The notes beneath the pieces were generated by a model that made no database searches, was not told the DNA's origin, and was given only the letters and a program-made list of their open reading frames with translations. A program made the position numbers and the translations under genes. Shown here piece after piece: positions 8,197 to 15,477 of a DNA stretch of 15,579 nt. The DNA lies in the NCBI GenBank assembly GCA_964545665.1, contig CAZJGF010000029.1, forward strand, positions 1-15,579. Reading direction: 5' to 3'. Within the stretch, counting starts at the first letter, position 1. Each line of letters begins with the position of its first letter. This DNA comes from CAZJGF01 sp964545665. Lineage in GTDB: Bacteria; Chloroflexota; Dehalococcoidia; GIF9; AB-539-J10.

Positions 8197-8631
8197 CTAG
8201 GCTGGCTTTTTGACCAGTCTTTCGGCTGGACCTAATGCCTTTATCTTCTCAGTAGCCACCGCTATTACTTTGGCGAACCTCACTCCCTCCGCTGCTGACA
8301 CCCAACTGAACTGAACACGGTCCTCCTCAAGGCCAATATACTCCAAAAGACCTTTAAGCAGAGCAAACTTCCTTCTGGCGTTATAGTTACCGGAGAGATA
8401 ATGGCACTCGCCGGGATGACACCCACAGACAAGGACACCATCAATGCCATGCTGCAGGGCGGCTATGATAAAAAAGGGGTTTAACCTCCCTGAGCAGGGA
8501 ACCCGAATAACCCTGACGTTAGCTGGGTACTGTATACGGCTGGTACCAGCTAGGTCGGCACCGGCATAGCTGCACCAGTTACATAGAAAAGCCAATATCT
8601 TTGGTTTCCAGTCCTTAGATCCCACCATCAT
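8197..8631 (-). CDS. MvhD / FlxD / BamF-like 2Fe-2S electron-transfer protein
   Basis: A 144-residue hydrogenase delta-subunit (MvhD) family protein, which passes electrons between an input module and HdrA. The hallmark FLCNWCSYAGADLAG is at residues 15-29 (Cys17, Cys20). It is followed by Cys46 in RVPCSGR and by CGCHPGECHYLSGNY with Cys69, 71 and 76. All positions are cysteine; unlike some BamF and MvhD proteins there is no in-frame TGA for selenocysteine. The frame opens at a GTG at 8637. I prefer the ATG at 8631, since AAGG just upstream gives suitable spacing, and the ATG at 8628 is equally possible. The gene follows the hdrA stop almost directly, as in HdrA-MvhD gene pairs and natural HdrA-MvhD fusions. 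Confidence 0.92.
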   Translation of the reverse strand: MMVGSKDWKPKILAFLCNWCSYAGADLAGTSRIQYPANVRVIRVPCSGRLNPFFIIAALQHGIDGVLVCGCHPGECHYLSGNYNARRKFALLKGLLEYIGLEEDRVQFSWVSAAEGVRFAKVIAVATEKIKALGPAERLVKKPA

Positions 8632-8638
8632 TGGCACC

Positions 8639-11527
8639 TTAAACAGCTCGAATCAAAGACAAGGTTTGCTCGTCACTGAACCCTTCTATATTCAAAGCGC
8701 CGGAGCGGCAAGACGAAGCGCAGACTCCACATCCCTTACAAAGGGCTTCGTTGACTACAGCCACCTTTTCCTTAACATCTACCTCTATAGCATTGAAAGG
8801 ACACACTTCTTGGCAAACCCCACAGCCGGTGCATTTCCGCTTATCCACAACGCAGATTGCGCCGCCGGCTTTCAGCTTATCCTGAGCCAGTATAGTAAGG
8901 GCTCGAGAAGCCGCTGCCTGGGCTTGAGCGATGCTTTCATCAATAAACTTGGGGTAATGAGCCAGACCGCACATGAAGATGCCATCGGTGGAAAAGTCCA
9001 CAGGACGGAGCTTCATGTGCGCTTCCATGAAGAAACCATCCTCATTCAACGGCACTTTCAGCAACTGGGACAATTCTGCATTGCCCTGCGGGGCAACTGT
9101 GGCCACACCCAAAGCCAACATATCCGCATCTAGCATCAGGCGTTGACCCAGGGTAGGCTCGGTTACAGTAACTCGCAGGATATCCCGGCCATCTTCCTGG
9201 ACCGTTTCCACCTGAGGCTTGTCATCTACATCATAGCGAATAAATTTCACCTCCCGGTCTGCAGCTTCTTGGTAGTAGTCCTCCCTAAGCCCATATGTCC
9301 TCATATCTCGGTATACAATGTAAATCTCCATCTCCGGGTTTATTTCCTTTAGCTTCAGGGCATTCTTCACCGCCTGGCTACAACATACTCTACTGCAATA
9401 CGGTCTCTCGCTATCCCTCGACCCGACACACTGAATCATCACCAGGCAACGACAATTTCCCAACCTTTCGCTCTTCCCGGCTATCTCCTGCTCCAATTCA
9501 AGCAAGGTCAACACCTTGGAGTCCCTACCATAGAGATACTCCGTCGGTTTCAATTCCTCAGCTCCAGTAGCAACAATAGTCACGCCGTGGGCTATTTCTT
9601 CCACCATCCCCTCTGGCCCCACCCCAATCTTGGTGGTGAAATTGCCCACGTAACCAGCGAAATCAATAATGTCCGCTTCGGTGTGCACCTGAATCAAAGG
9701 ATTCTGGTAAACTTCTTCGATAAGCCCATCAAGGTAGCTCTGGACATCCCCACCCTCAACAGTATAATGTATTCTCCTGGCTATACCACCCAGATCTCTA
9801 GCTTTCTCAATCAGATGAACCTCAACTCCGTGCCCCGCCAGGGCTAGAGCGCTTACCATTCCTGAAATACCACCGCCAACAACCAGTCCAGCATGACTTA
9901 TTTCGCAGGGCAACTGATGCAAAGGTATCAGGAGCTTGGCCTTGGCCACCGCCATCCTCACCAGGTCCTGCGCCTTCTCGGTGGCCACCTGGCGGTCCTT
10001 CATATGTACCCAAGAGCACTGTTCACGAATATTGGTCATCTCGAATAAGTAGGGGTTTAGCCCAGCTTCCTTGAGGGCTTCCTGAAATACCGGCTCATGT
10101 GTCCTCGGGGTGCAGGCAGCAACAACGACCCGGTTCAGCCTCTTCTCCTTGATGGTCTCCGCCATACGGTTGACCGAGTCAACAGAACACGCGAAGGTGT
10201 CGTCCTCAGCATGGACGACCCCATCAAGTTTTCTGGTATATCCCACCACTCTACCAACATCCACCACCTTGCCGATGTTAGTGCCACAATGACAGACAAA
10301 AACGCCCACCCTCGGCGGCTCCCCAGCCACATCTCGCTCTGGGGGATACTCTTTTCTCGTGGTCAACGTTCCCCGCTGGCTGGAAAGAAGCTGTGAAGCG
10401 AGCGAGGCTGCGCCGCTGGACATAGTAACCGAGTCAGGGATATCCATAGGGGCATGGAATACCCCACACGCATAGACTCCAGGCCGTGTGGTCTCAATAG
10501 GGGAGAAGATAGAGCTTTTACAGAACCCATGCGAATTGAGTTCGACTGACAGTGCATCTGACAATTGCTTGGCGTTGCTAAGCGAGTTCAGTCCCACTGA
10601 TAGGACAACAAGATCGAATTCTTCTTCCCTCACTTCAGTGCCATTGACACGATATCTAAGAACTACATTCTTCGTCCCTGGCAGCTCTCGAAGTATTGAT
10701 ACCTTACTCCATATAAACCGTACCCCAGGGGTATTCTTTGCCCTTTCATAGTATCGCTCAAACCCCTTGCCGTAGGCGCGAATATCGTTGTGGAATATAG
10801 TGCCCTCAAGCTCACTGTCATGTTCCTTACATAGAATCACTTGCTTTATGGCATACATGCAGCACACCGCCGAACAGTAAGTATTGCCCGAAGTAGTATC
10901 TCGAGACCCAACACACTGGATCCATGCTATCCTCTTTGGCCGCTTTTTATCCCAGGGCCGCTTTAATTCTCCAAGAAAAGGGCCAGAGGCACCCAATATG
11001 CGTTCGAACTCGAGGCTGGTGACCACGTTGCCAAACCTTTCGTAGCCATACTCACTCTGCAACTGAGGCTTAAATGTCTCATAACCCGGGGCTAAGATTA
11101 TGCTGCCAACTTCGATTTCCAGCTTCTGCTCTTTCTGATGAAAGTCTATCGCCTTGTTTTTACACACCGGGCGGCAAGCCTGACATTCGTTTCTCAGAAA
11201 GTAAAGACACTGCGTTGGGTCTATTACCGCCACATTTGGCACTGCCTGGGGAAAGGGTATGTAGATACATCTCGTAAGGTTCAAATTCTCATTGTAAGCA
11301 TCAGGCATTTTTACCGGACAATATTCAACACAAGTCGGGCAACCTTTACATAGTTCTTCATCAACATACCGAGGTTTCTTCAGCAAGGTTACTTTGAAAT
11401 TCCCTGCCTCACCTTCAACGCTATCAAGTTCAGCATAGCTTATTATTGATACGTTCGGATTTCTCTCACATTCAATGAACTTGGGAGACAGGATACACAT
11501 AGAGCAGTCGTTGGTAGGAAAGGTCTT
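8639..11527 (-). CDS. hdrA: Tandem HdrA (CoB-CoM heterodisulfide reductase A-like, BamE-like), N-terminus lost in the assembly gap
   Basis: 962 residues of an HdrA-type flavo-iron-sulfur protein; numbers count from the first residue after the gap. Module 1 begins inside the family motif KTFPTNDCSMCILSPK, so only its first FAD Rossmann strand is missing. It has an inserted ferredoxin site (Cys60, 63, 66, 70; Cys107, 115, 118, 122), IQCVGSRD with YCSAVCCMYAIK at 203-228 and DIPDSVTMSSGAA at 362-374. Module 2 is a complete HdrA: VGVFVCHCGTNIG at 407-419, AACTPRTHEP at 470-479, REQCSW at 501-506, FAD motif GLVVGGGISGM at 547-557, IQCVGSRD at 698-705 and two C-terminal 4Fe-4S motifs (Cys899, 902, 905, 909; Cys930, 933, 936, 940). 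It therefore binds two FADs, consistent with an electron-bifurcating hub. The size and doubling resemble BamE. It is not joined to the upstream gene; see the gap entry. Confidence 0.9.
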   Translation of the reverse strand, partial: KTFPTNDCSMCILSPKFIECERNPNVSIISYAELDSVEGEAGNFKVTLLKKPRYVDEELCKGCPTCVEYCPVKMPDAYNENLNLTRCIYIPFPQAVPNVAVIDPTQCLYFLRNECQACRPVCKNKAIDFHQKEQKLEIEVGSIILAPGYETFKPQLQSEYGYERFGNVVTSLEFERILGASGPFLGELKRPWDKKRPKRIAWIQCVGSRDTTSGNTYCSAVCCMYAIKQVILCKEHDSELEGTIFHNDIRAYGKGFERYYERAKNTPGVRFIWSKVSILRELPGTKNVVLRYRVNGTEVREEEFDLVVLSVGLNSLSNAKQLSDALSVELNSHGFCKSSIFSPIETTRPGVYACGVFHAPMDIPDSVTMSSGAASLASQLLSSQRGTLTTRKEYPPERDVAGEPPRVGVFVCHCGTNIGKVVDVGRVVGYTRKLDGVVHAEDDTFACSVDSVNRMAETIKEKRLNRVVVAACTPRTHEPVFQEALKEAGLNPYLFEMTNIREQCSWVHMKDRQVATEKAQDLVRMAVAKAKLLIPLHQLPCEISHAGLVVGGGISGMVSALALAGHGVEVHLIEKARDLGGIARRIHYTVEGGDVQSYLDGLIEEVYQNPLIQVHTEADIIDFAGYVGNFTTKIGVGPEGMVEEIAHGVTIVATGAEELKPTEYLYGRDSKVLTLLELEQEIAGKSERLGNCRCLVMIQCVGSRDSERPYCSRVCCSQAVKNALKLKEINPEMEIYIVYRDMRTYGLREDYYQEAADREVKFIRYDVDDKPQVETVQEDGRDILRVTVTEPTLGQRLMLDADMLALGVATVAPQGNAELSQLLKVPLNEDGFFMEAHMKLRPVDFSTDGIFMCGLAHYPKFIDESIAQAQAAASRALTILAQDKLKAGGAICVVDKRKCTGCGVCQEVCPFNAIEVDVKEKVAVVNEALCKGCGVCASSCRSGALNIEGFSDEQTLSLIRAV

Positions 11528-11627
11528 NNNNNNNNNNNNNNNNNNNNNNNNNNNNNNNNNNNNNNNNNNNNNNNNNNNNNNNNNNNNNNNNNNNNNNNNN
11601 NNNNNNNNNNNNNNNNNNNNNNNNNNN
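11528..11627. other. Assembly gap (100 N)
   Basis: A run of exactly 100 N, the conventional placeholder for a scaffold gap of unknown size. It breaks an HdrD-like gene after its CCGGGGGRI motif and an HdrA-like gene just before KTFPTNDCSMC. Relatives need roughly 50-80 more HdrD residues plus about 50 HdrA residues, an estimated 300-400 bases, so the true gap is likely longer than shown. The in-frame reading across it is accidental. Confidence 0.97.
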
Positions 11628-12580
11628 AAGATTCTTCCCCCTCCTCCACCACAACAGAGGCTGTTTTCACGAGAATCAATCTCATCCAATAGCTCAACAC
11701 CAGGAATATTCCGCAAGATCTCCCGCGGCTCATCGTATATGCCGTTGTGACGTCCGAGGTAACACGGGTCATGATAGACAACCTTTTTATTCAGTTCCCT
11801 GGTAAACTTCAGCCTGTCCTCGTCAATAAGCTTGGCTAAATACTGAACAAAATGAGTTACCTTAAAATCAGCGCCTAGCTTAGGATATTCATCCCTGAAT
11901 GTAGTATAGCAATGAGGAGAGGTAACGATGATTTCTTTCACCCCACTTTCAGTGAAAACGGCGATATTGCTTTTGGCCAAGTTCTCAAACAGGCTATTGT
12001 TTCCTGCCTTTCGAATACTCTCACCACAACAGCTTTCCTTAGGGCCCAGAATGCCGAAGTCCGCTCCAGTTTTTTGCAGTACGCTGGCGGTAGCCCGAGC
12101 CACACTTCTAACACCAGAGTCGTAAGCGGGAGTACAACAGGGGAAATACAACAACTCGGTGTCCTTGGTGAAGGCCTTGATGTCGAGGCCATTGGCCCAG
12201 TCTGTACGCTTCTCCCTTGTTTCGCCCCACGGATTACCGACGCTGCCGAGGTTCGCCACCACATTCCGAAGGCTAGCAGGCATCATTTGAGCCTCCATCA
12301 TGATGCTGCGTACCGCTTGCATGACGTCTATTATTTCAACGCCGCGGGGACAGCGCTCAACACAAGCAGCACAAGTAGTGCATAACCACCATTCCTCATC
12401 TCCAAGCTCGGCAAGTCCAAACTGTGCCTGACGGATTATCTTGTGGGGAAGGAAAGTTCTAACCAGGTTCCAGGGGCAAGTGGCAGTACACAGGCCACAC
12501 TGAAAACACAATTTGAATGTGCCACCACCCACCTCCTTTATGACATCTGCTCCCTCTTTGTATGGGGCTACTGCTTCCAA
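11628..12580 (-). CDS. HdrD-like (HdrC+HdrB fused) CCG-domain iron-sulfur protein, BamD-like, C-terminus lost in the assembly gap
   Basis: 317 residues of an Hdr-type catalytic/electron-transfer protein. The HdrC-like N-terminus has two 4Fe-4S motifs, Cys25, 28, 31, 35 (CFQCGLCTATC) and Cys67, 70, 73, 77 (CTTCAACVERC). The HdrB-like part has two CCG domains, the first with Cys148-149 and CCGES at 184-188, the second with DPCYLGRHNGIYDEPREIL from 271 and CCGGGGG at 309-315. In HdrB such domains hold the noncubane 4Fe-4S clusters that split disulfides; in BamD they are thought to relay electrons to the AOR-type subunit. The start is TTG at 12580: an in-frame TGA lies five codons upstream, no ATG or GTG is available between, and AAAGGA (12587-12592) is six bases away. 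No membrane segment is visible, so the complex is soluble. Confidence 0.88.
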
Positions 12581-12672
12581 TCGTTTTCCTTTACTTCACG
12601 ATTCATGACCATTCGGCGCACAGAATACCGCTGCCGTGAGATGAGAACCGGCTAGCAATTCTGCTCAGGACT
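12581..12672. other. Intra-operon spacer
   Basis: A 92-base spacer between the ferredoxin and HdrD-like genes, the widest inside the operon. It contains the AAAGGA ribosome site (12587-12592, minus strand) that supports the TTG start of the downstream gene. I see no terminator hairpin, so read-through is expected. Confidence 0.4.
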
Positions 12673-13047
12673 CTAGTCTTCCAGCAGAGTTAAGCAATCG
12701 GACGGGCATATCTTGACACACTGAGGATCTGGAGGCTCTCCACAGAAATCACACTTCAACGCAATATCAACGTCGGGTTCTTTGAAAATAGTCTTGGCTG
12801 GACAAGAGGCACGGCAGGCAATACAGCCATCGTACTCATGTCCATCAATTATGACATCAGTCTTCGCAGTGCATTCCACCTCGGTATATGGGCCAGCTAT
12901 TACCGGGTAACAATGGTCTCCCATAGTGAAAACCCTTATCCGTGACCTCTTGGGATTAAATGTATTCTCGATGTGTTGCAAAGAACAGGCCATCTCGCAA
13001 AGCCGGCAGCCAGTACATTTGTCACTTTCTATCTTAATCCTTGGCAC
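12673..13047 (-). CDS. 4Fe-4S ferredoxin subunit of the AOR complex (HycB / BamC-like)
   Basis: A 124-residue multi-cluster ferredoxin placed directly after the AOR gene, where BamC-type electron-transfer subunits are found. Three cluster regions are visible: Cys11, 14, 17, 21 (CTGCRLCEMAC), Cys75, 78, 82 (CIACRASC) and Cys99, 102, 110, 114 (CDFCGEPPDPQCVKIC), with Cys46, 59 and 118 elsewhere. In HycB-like relatives the middle motif has four cysteines; here the first appears to be Tyr72. The protein is also shorter than usual, lacking the typical CRQC-type motif between the first and middle clusters. It starts with GTG at 13047, supported by a near-perfect SD AAGGAGGT at 13053-13060 with five bases of spacing. 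It should take electrons between the tungsten subunit and the HdrD-like protein. Confidence 0.88.
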   Translation of the reverse strand: MPRIKIESDKCTGCRLCEMACSLQHIENTFNPKRSRIRVFTMGDHCYPVIAGPYTEVECTAKTDVIIDGHEYDGCIACRASCPAKTIFKEPDVDIALKCDFCGEPPDPQCVKICPSDCLTLLED

Positions 13048-13127
13048 TATCTACCTCCTTAACATACTAACTTGACCAATCGCTTCCATACTAAGGCCTA
13101 ACTGCCATAGCAGCGGGCAATTTTACT
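13048..13127. other. Spacer between AOR and ferredoxin genes
   Basis: An 80-base gap inside the operon holding the strong minus-strand SD at 13053-13060. No stable hairpin or T-run was seen, so I expect co-transcription. Confidence 0.35.
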
Positions 13128-14945
13128 TCAATCTAACGCCAGTTCCGCCAGCTTCTCCTTGGTAGGAACACCGTTGTCGTCCCATCCCCTGAGCTGGTAA
13201 TACTCGGGCAGCATCTCACCCAGCCTGCTCACTTGCCCTTCGGATGTCCCCGTGAGCAGAGGTTGCTCAAGCAGTCTTCTGGGCAGGGTATCATCCTTGA
13301 CACCAAGCCCAGCCGCCAGATTGAACAGACGCTCCAGATTCCAAATCCTTTCGCCAGCAAGCATCAGGCTCTCTACCGTGAAATCCATGCCAGTGGCGGC
13401 ATTCAGCAACGGCACTATGTGCTCCGCTTCCACCTTCCCAAAGATGATATACTGGCATACTCCCACGGCATCAAGCACCGCCTTGTAATGCTGCAACTCC
13501 ACGCACATAGCCGCTTTACCTTCGATGGCCAAGGGGTCAGTCTTGTAAGGGTAACCCCAGAGCTCGCTGGCATAGACTCCAGCCCGGTTATGGGAAGCCC
13601 CACCATTAGCAGTGGCCAGTGCCAACCCCTCTCCCTGAAGCCCCTGAGGATGATAGGCAGGCATCTCCTGCTTTTTTACCCCCATGAACAGCTCAGGATG
13701 CCCGTATTTCTCAGCTAGCCGATAGCCTCCCTCAGCTAATACATCGCCAAAACCTTCGCGCAGCCCTAGCTTTTCCACCAGTTCCACCATTGCCTTGGCA
13801 TTGCCGAAATTCAACTCGTAGCCAACTTCTTCTTGTTTCAAGTATCCTTTCTCATACAGTTCCATAGCACAGGCAATTGTGCCTCCTGCCGACATAGTGT
13901 CAATCCCTAGCTCATTACAGATATAGTTGGCCTTAGTTATGGCAGCCAGGTTATCAACACCACAATTGGGGCCCAACAGGCTACAGGTTTCAAATTCAGG
14001 CCCCCAGCCCTCCCCCTGGTACTCAGCATCGGTCAACCGGGTCACCCTACCGCAAGCTATGGGACAGGCAAAGCAGGCCCCGTTTCGTATCAGAAGGTTA
14101 GCCCGCAACGGTCGTGCATTAGTATTGGCCACCCCCTCGAAAGCGCCGCCCTGAAAATTTAACGCTGGCAACACACCCATTTTATTCATAGCAAACTGTG
14201 AATTCATGCTTCCATAGGTAGTCATTCCTTCAATTATCCGCTCACTCTTGAGCATCTCCAGAATAGCAAAGGTGGCTTCCTTAAATGACTCTCCATCAGT
14301 CACAGTGACCGCTCCACTGCCCCATACAGCTATCGCCTTCAGGTTCTTGGAACCCATCACCGCTCCCAGTCCAGAGCGGCCAGCCGCTCTGTGCTTATCA
14401 CTCATAATACACGCTATTCTTGCTAGATTCTCACCGGCCGGGCCAATACATGCCACGTGGGTATCAAGCGCTTTCCACTTATCTCCCATTTCGGCTTTGA
14501 CCATATCATCTGTCTCATGAGTTTTCTTGCCCCATAGATGTTCTGCTGGCTTAATTTCCACATCACCATTCTGAATCATCAGGTAAACCGGTTTGGGCGA
14601 TTTACCTTCAAAAATGACCATATCATAGCCAGCATACTTCAATTCCGAGCCAAAATCCCCACCAACATTACAACAAGCAATAGCGCCGGTTAATGGCGAC
14701 TTAGAAACGACCATGTACCTGCCGCCAGTGGGAGCCCCGGTGCCACTCAATGATCCAGTAGCGAAGATCAGCTTGTTCTCAGCGCTCAAGGGGTCAACAT
14801 TAGCGTCTACCTCATCAAAGAGAATCTTTGTCGCTAATCCTCGCCCTCCCAGATACTCCTCAGCCAGATCAAGGTCTAGCTCTTCATCCTCCCACTCTCC
14901 TTTGCTTAAATCAACTCGCAGAACCTTACCAGTCCAGGCATCCAT
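13128..14945 (-). CDS. Aldehyde:ferredoxin oxidoreductase-family tungsten enzyme (catalytic subunit, BamB/AOR-like)
   Basis: A 605-residue AOR-family enzyme of full length, expected to bind tungsten (or molybdenum) by two pterins plus one 4Fe-4S cluster. The N-terminal pterin domain has WTGKVLRVDLSKG from residue 4, GGRGLATKILFDEV at 33-46 and AGRSGLGAVMGSKNLKAI at 188-205. The cluster ligands are Cys291, 294, 298 (CFACPIAC) and the distant Cys497, matching the CX2CX3C...C layout of Pyrococcus AOR. The GPEFETCSLLGPNCG loop at 315-329 and His452 in ANGGASHNRAG lie by the metal site. The substrate cannot be read from sequence: aldehydes are the family default, while BamB reduces benzoyl-CoA. 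Cys321 is discussed separately. It is first in the operon, with ATG after AAAAGGAGGT at 14950-14959. Confidence 0.93.
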   Translation of the reverse strand: MDAWTGKVLRVDLSKGEWEDEELDLDLAEEYLGGRGLATKILFDEVDANVDPLSAENKLIFATGSLSGTGAPTGGRYMVVSKSPLTGAIACCNVGGDFGSELKYAGYDMVIFEGKSPKPVYLMIQNGDVEIKPAEHLWGKKTHETDDMVKAEMGDKWKALDTHVACIGPAGENLARIACIMSDKHRAAGRSGLGAVMGSKNLKAIAVWGSGAVTVTDGESFKEATFAILEMLKSERIIEGMTTYGSMNSQFAMNKMGVLPALNFQGGAFEGVANTNARPLRANLLIRNGACFACPIACGRVTRLTDAEYQGEGWGPEFETCSLLGPNCGVDNLAAITKANYICNELGIDTMSAGGTIACAMELYEKGYLKQEEVGYELNFGNAKAMVELVEKLGLREGFGDVLAEGGYRLAEKYGHPELFMGVKKQEMPAYHPQGLQGEGLALATANGGASHNRAGVYASELWGYPYKTDPLAIEGKAAMCVELQHYKAVLDAVGVCQYIIFGKVEAEHIVPLLNAATGMDFTVESLMLAGERIWNLERLFNLAAGLGVKDDTLPRRLLEQPLLTGTSEGQVSRLGEMLPEYYQLRGWDDNGVPTKEKLAELALD

Positions 14946-15113
14946 ATTAACCTCCTTTTCCTACCAAGCATTTCATTGTAAGACAAAATTTTTCTATCGC
15001 CAACCACCTCTTCCCTTGCTACCAACCATCGAAACCTAGATATGATACCACAAATAACACGTGACACAAAAAGAGAGCAACAAATCTTAACCAAATCGTT
15101 ACCAGTCTTAGTC
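14946..15113 (-). promoter_or_regulatory. Promoter region of the AOR/Hdr operon
   Basis: Minus-strand leader upstream of the AOR gene. The best sigma-70-like pair I can find is TTGTGT (15064-15069) and TATCAT (15042-15047), separated by 16 bases. This would give a 5' leader of roughly 90 bases ending in the strong SD at 14950-14959. A CACGTG palindrome (15058-15063) lies inside the spacer and could be an operator, but a 6-bp palindrome alone is weak evidence. Confidence 0.35.
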
Positions 15114-15182
15114 AATCCTGCTTTCGACATAACACCCCACGTAACTACCTGTCCACCATCATCGCCGAAAGAGGTATAATAT
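15114..15182 (+). pseudogene. Relic of an mtnA 3' end
   Basis: A decayed fragment homologous to the last part of mtnA (5121-5190). Read from 15114 it gives NPAFDITPH; after a 2-base insertion it continues YLSTIIAERGII and stops at TAG (15180-15182). The intact gene reads [22 protein letters not shown] at this place. By hand alignment about four fifths of the bases match, and most differences are in third codon positions or give conservative changes (V/I, V/L, K/R, M/I). The fragment therefore diverged as a coding sequence before it broke. No homology is visible upstream of 15114, so only the gene's tail remains. It lies in the same orientation as mtnA, between the AOR operon and the FmdB gene. 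Confidence 0.75.
15175..15180 (+). promoter_or_regulatory. Candidate -10 element (TATAAT) of the FmdB-family gene
   Basis: A perfect TATAAT lies at the broken end of the mtnA relic, about 53 bases before the FmdB start. The upstream -35 is poor: TGTCCA at 15150-15155 is 19 bases away. The promoter call is therefore tentative, but it is the best -10 match in this spacer. Confidence 0.4.
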
Positions 15183-15232
15183 AGAAAAGGTCTATCGAAA
15201 CGAGATAATAAATCTGGCCAGGAGGTGATGTG

Positions 15233-15427
15233 ATGCCCACATATGAGTATTGGTGCCCGAAATGCAATAAGGAATTTGAGGTTGACAGGCCAATGAGTGA
15301 CTTCGACAAGCCAGCTATGTGCCCCGATTGCGGCACAAAAGGAGAGAGACTGGTGTCCAACTTCGCCTCGAAAATAGGCTACAACTTGCAGGTCCCGGCC
15401 AAGCCGCCTTTCAGGGAAAAACACTGA
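15233..15427 (+). CDS. FmdB-family zinc-ribbon protein
   Basis: A 64-residue small protein that begins with the family signature MPTYEYWCPKCNKEFE. The zinc-ribbon ligands are Cys8, Cys11, Cys30 and Cys33 (CPKC and CPDC), followed by a basic, unstructured tail. The family was named from a putative regulator near formamide/formylmethanofuran genes and is common in bacteria. Its actual role, perhaps a zinc-binding regulator or a ribosome- or enzyme-associated factor, is unsettled. I start at the ATG at 15233, with GGAGG at 15221-15225 seven bases before; a GTG at 15230 is in frame but makes the N-terminus less typical. It is divergent from the AOR operon and shares no obvious pathway with it. 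Confidence 0.9.
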   Translation: MPTYEYWCPKCNKEFEVDRPMSDFDKPAMCPDCGTKGERLVSNFASKIGYNLQVPAKPPFREKH

Positions 15428-15477
15428 GCAAAAATAGTGAGGTTTTGTAGTTTTGCACATGATTTTATATGAAACCC

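Noticed and set aside
8197..8631. Selenocysteine in the MvhD-like protein, as in some BamF proteins
   Set aside because: All expected positions are TGC/TGT cysteine codons and no in-frame TGA occurs.
8639..12580. A single 1313-residue HdrD-HdrA fusion protein
   Set aside because: The frame passes through 100 N of unknown true length, and both protein families have essential parts missing at the junction. Treated as two partial genes.
15058..15063. CACGTG palindrome as an operator of the AOR promoter
   Set aside because: Only six bases are symmetric and the flanks do not extend it; one such site is expected by chance in a few kilobases.
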